Notes: generated by a model from the letters alone, not told the origin. DNA of 50,083 nucleotides from Dissophora ornata (GCA_025201705.1 MU616716.1:1-50083), one strand, 5' to 3'; shown: positions 32,647 to 44,204, counted from the stretch's first letter. A program made the numbers and translations.

Positions 32647-33731
32647 GGTTTTTTTTCTTTTCTTTGATGTAGACTGGGAAAACAATGATGATGAAGGACA
32701 ATGTCATTCCTCTTTGTCCACGCGAGTTCCGCAAGGAGTGTGATTTCCTCCTGAACTCTAAATATACCCATCAACACCTCTTGCAGGCACACGACCTCTC
32801 CCCCGCGGACGGTTTGATTTGTAGAGTAGACTCCTTGGAGCGGACGGCGATGCATTGAGCCGGTGTGAACTGTGGTTATTATGTCATGCATGTGTCGGAT
32901 CTTTGCATCTGGACACGTAATCCGATTGCAGCCTTGTCAAAGTATATCGCGGACAACGGCGTCGTCAGGAGACGTGCAGGTTTGATATTTGATTCCGTGG
33001 ACTTCATATCCCCCAATCGATCTTCAACGTGTTGCATTGCGCTGTTGTGCTTTCTTTTCTTTTCTGTTTTCCCAGTATCAGAAAAGACACGGGATCACGT
33101 CTGTGGCAAGATCTATTGAGGGCAAGTGAGACCATCAAAACCTCTTTCATATTCAGGGGAACAAGAGAACACGGTAGTCATAAAACAACAGGTAGCTATC
33201 GGGAGGGGCGCAATAGCTGTCCTATCCCGAGGAGCCATGGCCAAATGCTAACACGCTATGTCTTGACAAAAGGTAAAGTATGTCATATCGCTCGATCCGT
33301 ACTCGTGTCCTGCTGCACCAGCACTCGGTGAGCCTCCAGCATCGCACGAGACTTTCCACGGCCACTTGCTCTGAAAATCTGCACTGGCATCCTTCACCTT
33401 GGAGGAGGATTTCTCTGAGAGCTCAAAGTGTTTGGCCATTCAGGGGCGTCCCCAGAAAGGCATCGCGTGTTTCTCAGAAACCGGAGATACCCCATTTCGC
33501 ATCTCATAAACAGGATCCGTAGAGGATAGCAGAAACTATGCCTGTAGTAGTATCCTGATGCCCTGAAACCCCACAAAGTCCTCATCTTACGGGAGTTGAG
33601 ATGTAAATGACACCTTGCATCCGTGCCGGCAATGATAAATCAGTTCCAGTTTGGAGCGTTGTTGTTCGGCTATTTTGTCGTGAATTTATTCTACATGTAG
33701 AGTTACAGTTATATACACGCCTGCTTGCCTT
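32647..33731. other. Intergenic region, nothing recognised
   Basis: Promoter of the PLC-like gene and 3' flank of the LARP7-like gene. The open frames are short. I looked for extra exons of the LARP7-like gene (a second RRM) and saw none. Confidence 0.5.
33685..33690 (-). terminator. Poly(A) signal of the LARP7-like gene
   Basis: AATAAA on the minus strand about 40 bp beyond the stop codon at 33732. Confidence 0.55.
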
Positions 33732-34753
33732 TCAAGCGGTCGCGCTTTTGGATCTAAGGCTCAGATATTCACTCTCTAGCTTGCGCCATTGTTTCCTGTG
33801 GGCCGAAAGTTGGTGGTTAGCATTTGCGTTTCCAAGTTGTCGCAGATAGATTTAGAAAACCTGACGCCTTCTTACATGGGCATAACGCGAACGGAATTGT
33901 TCCTGGAAAGGATCTTGCTTGACATTTGTAAACTGAGCTCCCTCGATGCAAACTCAACATAGCAAAAGCCCTGAAAGAATCTTGTGGGCTTGTAGCCGTA
34001 GGGCCGGATGATTGTTTGCTGGTTGATTGCTTCATGATCTTTCGACGACTCGTTCTCGTAGTCCTGAGTGCTGCCTCCGCCAGGGTGGTCGGTGGTGAGT
34101 CTAGAGGTATAGTCCGGATACGGGAGTAACAGCTGCTGAAAAACTCCTGTGGGGTCTTCCTCATGTCCGCCAATGTCGATATCGTCAACAAAAAGCATCC
34201 GATCTACTGCCTCCATCTCTGAAAAGGAGCGGCGCCGGCGCACCATATCCGATTCCGGATGCAGCTACAAATCGGGAGCATGTTAAAGAAACAGCTGACA
34301 GATGAGAAACAGCTTGTGCTCTATGAGGTTCCACAGGCCGAGGCAATGGGCAATCCAGGAAGTCTAACCTCAATGTCCTTCGCATCGTACTTGATCGCGC
34401 GTCGTAGCTGGGCCGCGGTGAGATCGCCCAGGGCCGGAATCGCTTCCTGCAGATAACTGAGATCGATATCTGTGGCCAGCAGATAGACAAAACAATCCGT
34501 TGCGCCGGTAAGCGTTATTAGCGACGTTCTATCACAGGCCTTGACCCTGGTTCCTAGTTCCCTGTTTCTCGGTGGTTCACAATTCGCAGCAAGTAGAACG
34601 TGCAGGCAGTGTGCAAGACCTACATTGAGTTCCGTCAGGGCCGAGAATGTTGAGTAGGTCTTTATCAAAGATCAGCTGAAGGTCTGAGAGATGATGTTCC
34701 ATTAGTTGCGCGCATTGTTTGAGCCGCTGCCTTCCTGAGGGTACGTCGGGCAT
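33732..34753 (-). CDS. LARP7: LARP7-like La-module RNA-binding protein (compact)
   Basis: A small protein with a La module, the tandem La motif plus RRM that in LARP7/Pof8 proteins binds 7SK, U6 or telomerase RNA in the nucleus. Exons 34753-34624, 34469-34369, 34264-33876 and 33795-33732 give 227 aa. The La motif (residues ~10-85) is recognised from QLMEHHLSDLQLIFDKDLL, then YIDLSYL produced exactly by the first splice, and IKYDAKDIELHPESDMVRRR. The RRM has RNP2 MLFVDDIDI and RNP1 FFQGFCYVEF, separated by a long insertion rich in Asp/Ser/Thr. The end, VRVMPMKQWRKLESEYLSL, matches the VMxKxxWxxLxxEY tail that follows the RRM in LARP7-type proteins. No second (x)RRM follows. The usual La-motif Tyr-Phe is His-Leu here. 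An upstream in-frame ATG at 34822 is possible. It shares a 215-bp promoter with the next gene. Confidence 0.72.
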
Positions 34754-34968
34754 GATTATGTGTATAATGGCGTTTCCGAGTAGAGGAGGGGCAATGGATG
34801 TTGAAGATGGAGAAGGATGCAACGGTCAAATAAAAAAGAGGGACAGTCACTCTGCTCTATGACCATGGTGTTCACGACCCACCTGCCAGCCTGCAGCATT
34901 CATCTTCCGCCTCCCAATCGCCTACAGTCCCGACCAATTCATTGACTCTCTGTCAATAACACAGCACC
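34754..34968. promoter_or_regulatory. Bidirectional promoter, LARP7-like and membrane protein genes
   Basis: Only 215 bp separates the two divergent start codons, so both transcripts must be driven from this interval. No TATA element stands out. Confidence 0.6.
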
Positions 34969-36298
34969 ATGTCGGCTGCTGCCACTTCGCGCGCTCCAGC
35001 GCACCGCTCCGAGAAGCAGAGAGCTCCACTGCCAAACCCTGAACTGCAGCAGGAATCCGTAACTTTCAGCAGATTCTTTATCTTTTCGGCCATCGGTATT
35101 TTACTGGCGGCAACCTTGATGCCCATGCCAAATGTCCTCTCTGCCCACCATCCTGCGAGCGACTCCACTCGGACTGGCGCAGCAAAGTCGGGCGAGACTC
35201 CCTCTGCAAGCTCTGGTTTGGATTTGCGAGGTGTAGAAAAGGTCGACTACAGCCACATCAAACATCTCCTTGAAGACAGTCAAAGTGAGACGGAGGGCAT
35301 ATTCAAGCATGATACACTCTCAGCTTTATGGACACAGTTCATTCAAGGAGTCGGCGACGACAGGAGCGCTGTGGCGGGACACTTACATGGACAGAGTGTC
35401 AAATACAGCGGCGGCGATGTCCCAACAGCAAACCCTTCGTCAGCACCATCATATCCAGCAAAAGCAAGTCCCACGCCGGCACAAGACCAACGACAAGAAC
35501 TCCCACCCATCCCACCCAGAGCCTCACTGGTGCAAGGGAGCCAGATACGGTCTCTAGTTAAGGCTGTGGCCTGGATGAGCCTTCGAACAAGTCTCTGGGT
35601 TGTCAGACAGGCATATCTGGCCTCAAAGTTTGTTGTCGCAAAGCCCATAAGGGTCGCAGTTGCGTTGGCTGAAAGACCGTATGCTATTACGCGAGACATC
35701 TGCAAAGCGTTTCTGCCAGTTTATTCGTTTTTTAGTGTCGCTGCCATGATTGGTGTCGTTGTTGGAGGTGAGAAAACACTTGCTTTTTATGTTTCGCTGT
35801 TGATCTCTTATGCTGCCTGAGGAATATGAATGACAGGAACGTCAGGAATCAAAGAGCAATGATTTTAACGTGGGATTGTTCTGATCAGGTGTGGCCATGT
35901 GGATTGCCCAATTGCTCATCTCTGCTATTGGGGCAGACCAGGACAGCAGCAACCGTGCAACTGTGCTAGTGCAGTCGAGGAAATACGTGCACCCGAAGTC
36001 TCCAAGGGTCGAGCGAGTGCAAACTGGAAATATCAACTTGGAAGCGTTTTCGAGGGTGCAACGAGGAATGCAGGATGATATTCCCGCGAAGCGAAGTTCT
36101 TTGCATCACCCGTCAACGTCCAACAGCGCATTAGCGCCGCCGTCGGCCAATGCCGCAAAAAGTGGTACAGATTTGGTCGACATTGCGGAAGTTCAATATG
36201 AAGACGACTATGAGGACGACTATGAGGACGACTATGATGACGATGATGATGACGACGATGACGACGACGACGAGCGCGGAGATTGGGTGCGCGCCTAG
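34969..36298 (+). CDS. Two-helix membrane protein with poly-acidic C-terminus, unknown function
   Basis: I do not recognise this gene firmly. Exons 34969-35767 and 35889-36298 give 402 aa. Residues ~35-55 form a first hydrophobic helix (FFIFSAIGILLAATLMPM). A Ser/Pro-rich region follows to ~185, then a helical region (SLVKAVAWMSLRTSLWVVRQ, ending YAITRDICKAFLPVY) leads into a second hydrophobic stretch spanning the splice join (FFSVAAMIGVVVGGVAMWIA). The C-terminal part is soluble and ends in a nearly pure Asp run after three EDDY repeats. The arrangement of amphipathic helices before a membrane hairpin recalls the fungal seipin partner Ldb16, but only in topology. An AATAAA follows at 36368. 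Confidence 0.75.
36222..36277. repeat. Acidic-codon repeat in the membrane protein gene
   Basis: Tandem GAGGACGACTAT units followed by a GAT/GAC run, encoding EDDY repeats and then an uninterrupted aspartate tract near the C-terminus. Confidence 0.85.
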
Positions 36299-36367
36299 GC
36301 GGAGGGGCAGGACTGACCCGTCTACACTGCTCGTGTGTGGATGCAGCTTAGTAAACTTGGTTAGGCA

Positions 36368-36373
36368 AATAAA
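36368..36373 (+). terminator. Poly(A) signal of the membrane protein gene
   Basis: AATAAA 70 bp after the stop codon and about 130 bp before the next gene's start. Confidence 0.55.
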
Positions 36374-36504
36374 TAGCGTTTGATGTTTAGGTTTCAGGCG
36401 CAGCAACGATCGCGACGTGCAATTTTGTCTCCTCTGGAGCTGTGTTTTGGGGGGTGGCCCATTCATCATAGTTGTGAATTTGAACGATCTTTACCCTCTT
36501 CGCC

Positions 36505-39238
36505 ATGTGGAAAACGTATGCTATTCACACCAATGGGGTCAATGCAACAGACCGGCGCCACAACCTGCTCGTTCTTCATCAGCCGGCCATCGCCTAACCC
36601 TGCTCATCACTCTCGCTGAAATCTAGCGTGGCCAAAGAAGAAAAGAGAGTCAAGGATCTGTTCGAGAATGCTAAGCGTCGTGCTCAACGGAGAAGAGCAT
36701 TCTATGACTCGAGGGTAAAACCCAGTGCATCGCAGTGCCAAAGGCGATCGTCGGCTTTTTCTCGCTCTATTTACACTGAATTTCGTTCATTGCTTCAGCT
36801 AGGGGATCCGATGCAGCTTTTGAGAGTCTCTGGAAGTGCAGTGCGGCTAGGTACCAAATATCGCTTTGCATGGCTTCTCGACCCCACACACCCAGGAACA
36901 GATTAAAGATCAGCCAGTTGTTTAAGCAAAGGTCAACTGACACCAATGCATCTGCCTTTTAGCGACCAATCCTGAAACCTACACTTTCAACGAGGATCCG
37001 AAAAACCTGTAAGTTCAGGTTAATTGTACAGGGAACGCCATGTTAGAGGAGGCGACTTGATCTCATCCTTTGAAGCACTGATGCTGTATTCTTGGACATG
37101 CCATTAGGATGCCGTGGGCTAGTGACCCCTCTGTAAAAATCGACCGGTTCGACGGCAGGGCCTTGTTGGACTATTTACCGAGCACCACCCCTGCCACTAT
37201 TGAATCTGGACTCCGGCTTGATCGGGATGAAGACGGTATCGGCAATAAACTCCGTTTTGAACGGTGGCACGACTTGGTTGATAAAACGCGCCTCCATGGT
37301 AAGACAACGCCTGTATAAACATGTTGGTTCTAGGGATCGATTCTTTTGAGTCAACTAATCAAGTGCGGATCATGTCTGCGTCTGTGTAGTGTCCGAGGAG
37401 CAATGTCTGGAAGATAATGAGGAAGAATGGAACGACCTTGTAGCGAAGCACCATGCTCTGATCGGAAAAGTTCCTGAAAAGTAAGCGCTCCCCCCGCTTC
37501 TAAAGCAAACGCCCAAAGGAAACCTACATGATGCTCACCAAGCTTACCTTCATATCCTACTAGGAAGTTAGATGATACCGATGGACCGAACATCCAACCC
37601 AGCTTTGCTTTCAACTATGGCACCGAAGTCGCTCATAACGAGAATGTGAATTACACACAAGTCGATCGCGAGTTGACAGCGCTAGAAGAGGAGAACATCT
37701 TGGATCACCTGGACGATCTGACGTACCAGGATCGAGACGCGCTGGACGCACTCGGCGCGGAATATTATATTCACAACTATTACAGACTTTTACGGCATGC
37801 AAAACAGGAGCTGGACGCAAGGGTGGTGCAGCTTAAAGTCACTGCCGTGGTAAGTGCAGTTCCCAACACAAATGATTGCCACTTAAAGAATCGCAATAAT
37901 CACAACCCCTCTATGGAGCTGACTGAGCTTTATCATAATGCACTTTACCATAGAATTTAGAACGGACTCTGGCAGGAAAGAAGCCGTTAAAGTCATCCGA
38001 AATCGAAGGCCTGCTGAACGTTACAGGAAGAGACAACGGCGCCAGTCAGCGCACACAAATCAAGCGTCGAGGACGCCGCCGCCGATCCTCCTCTCCTGCC
38101 CATTGCAGCATCCGTCGCTCGAGTCCGTCGTATGAACCATACCGAAACAGGTATGAGGTGGCATAAATTGTTTGCCAGGTAAAGGAAGCCATGATATGTC
38201 CACGCGCAAAATACTCATAGAACCAACACTACACTTCCATCTGCTTTGCTCTAGCTCCTCGAGATCCAGCTCAGAGTCACCAAAGGCGGAAAACATGGAG
38301 TTTATCATGGAGTTCAGTGGGGAGAACGTAGGCGAGGTGGATGACTCGTGGATGGAACAGAACCCCTCATCCGCCTCTGCGTCTATCTATGACGACGTGG
38401 AGCCAAATGCAGCATCAGCACTATCGGAAAAGTTAAGCAGAGGGATAACCGGCACGAAGCGCACTCTGACAGGGACTATCAAGTCGAACGTCGCCGACGC
38501 CGTCAACACCACTAAGCTGAGTCTCGCTGAGAAGCTCAAACAGAGGATGCGTCAAGGCTTGGACAAATCTAGTAAGTTCTCGGAGGAAGCCTTTGGCACA
38601 AGTACAATAGTGTGTATTACTATACTGATTGATTCTATGCGATTGGTCATTCTGCCATGGCAGTTCGTTCTAATGAAATCAAGCGTCAGGTCAAAGAGCG
38701 GGAACAAGAACTTTCTCACGCCAGGCAGAAAGGAGACATCTTGTCAGGACAGGAACAGATATTGACAAACCTGGAAAAGGGTGAGCCCAAGTCCGGTCAT
38801 GGAGATCTGGTGGGGTCACTTGATCTGGGCGCTTCTCAGCGTACGAACAGCGGCTCCAAGGGCACAAGTCGCAGTAGAAGTCGAAGCAGAGCCCGCAGCA
38901 GCAGATACGATTCTCTGCATCATGACACTTTTCGAAAGGAGTCTCACAAAAGAAGCCGTAGCAGGAGCCGCAGCAGGAGCCGTAGCAGGACCCGTAACAC
39001 AAGTCGTGACAGAACTCGCAGCAGTGGTGGGAGTTATAGGGATCAGCGGGGTAGCCACTCCAGACAGAAGCCACGAGTGAGATCTAGAAGCCTTTCTAGA
39101 AGGGGCTCTCGATCTCGATCCCGCTCTCGATCCCGTTCTCGGTCTCGGTCTCCGCGGCGCAATACACGCGTACGCATGAGGTCCAGGTCGCGCTCTAGAA
39201 GTAGAGATAGAAAATACGACAAAAACAGGCGTCGATAG
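36505..39238 (+). CDS. CLASRP: CLASRP/SWAP-N-type SR-rich splicing regulator
   Basis: A nuclear SR-like protein with the N-terminal domain of the suppressor-of-white-apricot/CLASRP family, which in animals binds CLK kinases and affects alternative splicing. Ten exons are read: 36505-36515, 36627-36714, 36799-36850, 36963-37008, 37108-37298, 37390-37480, 37564-37849, 37954-38150, 38255-38571 and 38664-39238, giving 617 aa. MWKTVAKEEKRVKDLFENAK, formed by the 11-nt first exon, matches the MWHEARKxExK start of CLASRP. Then come RAQRRRAFYDSR, DPMQLLRVSG, LMPWASDP, KIDRFDGRALLDYL, VSEEQCL and LRHAKQELD in the family order. The middle has SSSPAHCSIRRSSPSYEPY and EFIMEFSGENVGE. The end is a long RS domain (residues ~470-610). 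Several joins are supported only by frame and family order. It converges on the Ariadne gene 152 bp away. Confidence 0.85.
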
Positions 39239-39390
39239 CGCAAACCATAAAAAGGCACTCGTGAGCCATCGGCAGTAATGTCATCATGAAAGGACAAGAT
39301 ACCTCTCATTTTCAAGGATGCATTATGTAGACCTGGCCTGTTTATTCGGGAAACGATGCAAGGGGCAAACGAAAGCCTACGGAGATAATT

Positions 39391-41436
39391 CTATCCTTGT
39401 AGAGATTGAAAGTCCCAGCGACCGTCCGCAAGCCCTTTTGCAGTGTCCTCCAGCACTACTTCTCGCCGGCCTCCAACGTATACACTCTTGTCTAGTACTT
39501 GTTGTCTCAGCTCTGCGATCTTCTCCTTCTCGATCGGCTTCTCCAAAAGCTCGCTAAGAGCCTCCACTGCTACCTCGAGATCGCGCTGGTTGTCCTCAAA
39601 CATCTCCGTCATGTTGTCCTTGGTCAGGTAAAACGCAAACGCGTAGGTCCAACGAAGGGTCATCCGGCACGACGTCAACACGTCCACAGCCTTCTTCAGG
39701 AATTGTACCTCGATCCACGACAATTCACTTGTCCTCTGCATCTGCTCCATTTTTTTCTCTGTCTTCACGTATAGATCCCGATCCAGCTTGGCTGACTGCT
39801 CGTGATTCGAAAAGCGGTTGTAGTACTATTCGAAGTCGCCCAATTCCAGCGACAGCAATAACGTAATATTTAAAAGTTAATACATTGAGCCTCTTCCTAG
39901 TAAAATCGTGGCCTGTGAACCACCCCAAAAATAAAGGACTGATGAACATACGTGAAGATATCGCTCGAGCGATGCGCGTGATTTGGCTTGAAGATCACGA
40001 GCGTCAGTGCCACTGGACTCCTCGAATCGGTTGCAGTTGTACCAGCTCGTTCCGTGCTCGGACCAAGGGCCCATGCAGACCCAACAGAACTCGTATTTGC
40101 ATTTGCGGCAGGTCATATGATTGCATCCTCCATTCTTCTCGATTGTAGATTGACATTTACTGCACTCTTTCGTATGCGCTGAAATCCAGTTGGCAGTTTC
40201 TGAATCGTCCGCGCACTTTTTCTGCCACATCTTGACAAGCCCACAAGGTGCCGGCTGGTGGTCACCCAGACCGCAACCAAAGCAAAATTTGTCACCACAA
40301 GCGCACAAAACTGTTGGGACGACCGTTGTGAAGGATGATTGAGCGAGGCGACACTCGACGGCGTTCTCGCAATTGGGGGCTGGGCACCATCGAAGTACGT
40401 CTTGGTCTGCAACATAAGCCCTGTCTTGGAGCATGCGATATCTAAAAGAGTCCATAGTCCGACATCGGGGGTAAGTGCCACGTACATTATGACTTGTGCA
40501 GCCCTCATTCTTAACAGGAGATCACGTCAGCCTACTTTTCCATGACCGGTTCCTGAACGATTTTAGAGATCGTTTCTTCGTCAATAACAACACAGCAGCG
40601 TGATTCAGCACAACAAATCCTCCGGCATTCGCCTTCCTCAACAATTTTTTGCGTCAAATATTGATCGTAGCAAGGCTGACAAAACATATGTCCGCATCGC
40701 AGGCCCAAGACAGGGATTGTGGGGCTGTCGTCAAAGCAAATCAAGCACATGAAACCAGCTGGACGCTTCAGGACTGGTGCCTGTGCCTCGTCCAGAACCA
40801 CCCCTGCTTGATCGAGAATTTCTTGCGGCATCTCCATATAACGTTCTACCAACCGCTCCTTATTCCATTTAAATGATCTCAGGAGTGCCGCGGCTTGTTC
40901 AACCGAGATGCCGAGGATGCCAGCAACGTGCGTAGATGCACTGGATTGCGCTGCAGCGATGTCTGGGAGAGTGAGGACGGTAAAGTCAACCTCGTAGGCC
41001 TTCTTTCGTTCCTTTTCGTTAATCAAATCGGAGAAACCAATGTCCTCATTCTGCTCATATTCCATGTCTATCAAGGAGATAGCAAGGAGCAAAAATGTGT
41101 TGTGAGTTAGTCTCTGCGATAAAAGCTTTGAAATTTTACTATGCGAAAGTGGCAGTGCCGTGAAAGTAAATTTCGGTGACACGGGCGGTGGCGAAGTCAC
41201 TTCCACAAGAGTATCTGTGAGGCGTCTTCCAAACGGAAAGCATCGCCAAGATGGGTAAAACCTACCAGAACCTTCGTCCTGAGAATCGTAACCCTCAATG
41301 TCGGACGAGCCTATATCGTTATCAGCGGCAAGGCGGCAAGGTTAGAATGCTATGCCTTGCGTATTAATAAGGCTTTGAGAGATATCTACTTCTTCGTACC
41401 AGCAAAATCCTCGTCGCTCAAGCTTCCTGGACCCAT
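39391..41436 (-). CDS. ARIH1: Ariadne-type RBR E3 ubiquitin ligase
   Basis: An RBR-class E3 ubiquitin ligase of the Ariadne family (yeast counterpart Hel1), which in animals works with neddylated cullin ligases. Exons 41436-41400, 41310-41266, 41067-40536, 40441-39952 and 39825-39391 give 512 aa, about the family's length. Order: an acidic N-terminus (DIEGYDSQDEG), a UBA-like region, RING1 from Cys135 (CLICFDDSP, RCGHMFCQPCYDQY), IBR (LRWCPAPNCENAVECRL, CACGDKFCFGCG), then RING2 (CSKCQSTIEKNGGCNHMTC) with the thioester-forming cysteine as Cys311. The C-terminal Ariadne domain carries MSWIEVQFLKKAVDVL-type sequence (here LSWIEVQFLKKAVDVL) and a four-helix pattern. All zinc ligands in the parts checked are present, so it should be active. 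The first two exons are tiny but fit phase and the family's acidic start. Confidence 0.93.
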
Positions 41437-42266
41437 GTTTAGTATTGCTTTTGCACTCGAGAAATGTGTAGGAAAGAAATTAGGTTTGGTTGTGGGAAAC
41501 GAATGAGGAATGTGTCAAGACGTGTCGTTTTTATTTGTCAGGGGAAAGCTCTGGGATGGATGTGGAATGACAGGGAATTGGACAAACGCTGCTTGGTCTG
41601 TCTAGAGAGGATAAGTGTGTGTGATTTGTGTGAGGTGAAATGGAAGAAGAGTAAGTTGAGCGAAGCACCACGCCCCCATTCGCAGTTGCTTTTATAGTGG
41701 TAGCAACATATCACATGATGTGGTTACTAAGTGGTGGCAAAGCTGTCAAAGCTGTGGATGTAGTGGACCAAAAGACCAGATCCGGGGCGGTGAAAGATAA
41801 AGCCTCAGTACGTCTCCAGCCTCGCTGAACTGGAGTACCAGCCCCACCGGTACGTGGGGAAGGCGCCGCCGCCAGGAGTGCCATGTCATTCATGGAAAGT
41901 CATCGATGGAACGACCTCGTCCGGCCCATGCACCTCACCTGAGCGATGACCCGACAAGGGCGAAGGCGCAGTAAAAAAAAAAATAGAAATCCAAGCGAGT
42001 TGCCGCAGACGCACACGTCAAATCTGAACCAGTGTTGTTGACAACGGAGAAGCCTTGAACAGACAGGTCCACGTTCCGCGGATTTTATGGAGTCCCAAAG
42101 AAAACAAGCGACAGATAGAAACTAGAGAAAATATTTCTAATTCAAAATAATTATTTCGACTACCATCTTGGTCGCGATTCGCGATATTTCTAAATAGAAT
42201 ACATGGATGAATGCGTCAGAACGTTAATTAGCATCTCTGGTATTCAAATCAGTTACACCAATCCAA
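41437..42266. other. Intergenic region between Ariadne 5' end and cyclophilin 3' end
   Basis: 830 bp between co-oriented genes. It should contain the Ariadne promoter and the cyclophilin 3' UTR. A 77-codon plus-strand frame at 41464-41697 has a few Cys pairs but no recognisable domain. An A-run of ten lies near 41973. Confidence 0.5.
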
Positions 42267-44043
42267 TCAATTCAAGTCTATTCGACATATTTTCGCTGTC
42301 CATACCATAGCCCCCCGTCCCTTGTACTTGATTTCGGGCGACCGCGACCGCGAGCGTGCCCCGCTCTCAGAGCGAACCGCCTCACGCCGACGTTCGTAAT
42401 AGTGGACATCGTTTTTGTTGACGTCTGGGCTGTGTTCGTCGGAGTCCTTTTTGGTCTCCGCCTTTTTCACGACGACTTCCTCCAACCCTCTCTTCGTCGA
42501 TGATACAGGCGAGCGCGAGCGAGGATGTTCCGGCCGGCTAATACCATGGCCGCTGCGGCTAGGGCTGCGGCTGCGGTTGCTTTTACTGGAGCGTTTATCT
42601 TTCTTGTGACGTTTGGGTGATCGGTCCCTCCTTCGACTGCCCCTGTCATCAGAGTCAGATTCAGTTCGCGACCGAGAACGCGAGCGACGGTGGCGTCGCC
42701 GATGTCCATCCCGCTTTTTGCCAGACGTAGAATGACTATCACTCTCACTACCACTGCTACTTTTCTTATGCGCATTTGTATCCTGTTTCTGCGCGCGATC
42801 TTTCTTTGTGGCTGCAGCCTGTTGCTGCATTTGCTGCTCCAAAAGTTTCGGCGGTATCTTGAGTTCGAGCTCACCGCAATTTGAGATCATCACAATACTT
42901 AATGGGCGGTCATTTCGATCATCCGTCGGCGTGTTTTCCACCTTCTCCACTACGTCGTAACCCTTCACGACACGCCCAAATACTACGTGTTTACCTATGA
43001 GTAAGTAACAGCGATCACCATGATTAGCAGGTCAATTTGAGTCAGTCCAGCGGGTTAGAAGTTGAAGTGCAAGGAACGATACCGCTTTCCTACCATCTAA
43101 ATGAGGAGTGGGTCGGGTAGTCAAAAAGAACTGAGAACTCGAAGTGTTGGGACCCTTATTGGCCATTGACAAGAGCCCTGAATGAAAATGTCGAAAAGGT
43201 TGGGGTGTCAGCGAGAGATTTCGTAAACGGAATAGACTTGGGAAAAAAAGAACTAGTACCTTCCGTGTCGTGCTTCCGCTTAAATCCGCCTTCATCCTGC
43301 AATGGTGCTCCAAAGATGCTTTCACCTCCTGTTCCATCCCGCCTTGTAAAATCTACAAATATAGAAATTAGGCACGCGTAGCGCGATGTCAGTAAAGATT
43401 ACGGGTATGCTTAATAGCTTCTTCGCATCGGCTAGGACATGGATCACTTACCTCCGCCTTGGATCATAAAGCCCTTGATGACGCTAATCGGGCGAGTACA
43501 CAGAAATTATGAGAAGATAAGTCGCCAGTCGTCCTGAAAGTCGATAGCAAGTGATTATTGGGCCTTCGCATATCGCCACAAATAAGTCTAGCGTACCGAT
43601 GAAAGATGGAGCCGCGGTAATGTAGTGGCACGCTGCTGATTTTACTGATACCTCTCTCTCCTATAATGGTAGAACGATAATGCGGAACGCATGGCGTGCC
43701 GAGAGGTGAGTCCGTGGGCTGATCACAGATTCATCACAGGACGATACGCACTTTAGGCGCCACGTACCAGTGCACAGGGCGCGAAAGTTTTCGACGGTAC
43801 GGGGGACCTCGTCCTGGAAGAGCTCCATGACGATTCTAGCGAAAGTATATAGTATTGAGTATTGGTTATTATACCATAGTATGCTCGAGACAAAAGTCAA
43901 CGAAAATAAACACATAAACAGAGAAACAAGAGTAGATCTCTAACAATCCAGAGTGGCCTACGATCCTCAATTGGGTAAGTCACTTGCCTGCCTATTCGGT
44001 GACCGTCGATGTCGACATCGAAAAAGACGCGAGGATTGACCAT
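42267..44043 (-). CDS. RS-tailed cyclophilin (peptidyl-prolyl cis-trans isomerase, PPIG-like)
   Basis: A nuclear cyclophilin that isomerises prolyl bonds and is associated with splicing factors. Seven exons (44043-43988, 43835-43768, 43660-43597, 43483-43452, 43352-43260, 43177-43094, 42994-42267) give 374 aa. The isomerase domain (residues 1 to ~170) starts [14 protein letters not shown] and contains the active-site arginine in [30 protein letters not shown] and KHVVFGRVV. The position that is tryptophan in cyclophilin A is His here, as in PPIG-type proteins, which predicts weak cyclosporin binding. The tail is Ser/Arg/Lys-rich ([33 protein letters not shown] blocks). Intron 1 has a GC donor (GGCAG|GCAAGT), while the other five are GT-AG. 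The start is 161 bp from the divergent VMA21 start. Confidence 0.93.
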
Positions 44044-44204
44044 GGTGATGAGGGATGAGAGTGATCAATGAATGTTAATGCTGTGTGCCAATTGCAGAAA
44101 GGCAAGAAACAGTGGCGGTGGCGTTTTCTAATATTCAACAGCAAAGTTGTTCTGTTTCGTCTCAGTGCATCGTACCCCTTTCCACACATTCAACTTCCAC
44201 TTCA
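44044..44204. promoter_or_regulatory. Bidirectional promoter, cyclophilin and VMA21 genes
   Basis: Just 161 bp between the divergent start codons. CA-rich and CT-rich segments lie near the VMA21 side (44177-44203). Confidence 0.6.

Noticed and set aside
34470..34623. Extending the LARP7-like protein through the first intron (DRTSLITLTGATDCF)
   Set aside because: The frame cannot join exon 1 without a stop. The acceptor at 34470 restores YIDLSYL, which matches the La motif.
36627..36906. Reading exon 2 to exon 3 of the CLASRP-like gene without splicing
   Set aside because: The frame is open through 36715-36798, but the resulting insert breaks the conserved YDSR-to-DPMQLL spacing, the segment has good donor and acceptor sites, and the frame stops shortly after 36850.
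38860..39230. Regularly repeated arginine-serine codons resembling a repeat array
   Set aside because: It is the RS domain of the CLASRP-like protein, not a CRISPR or satellite array.
41464..41697. 77-codon Cys-containing plus frame near the Ariadne start
   Set aside because: Cysteine spacing does not fit a zinc finger. The interval is the expected promoter of the divergent-facing Ariadne gene.
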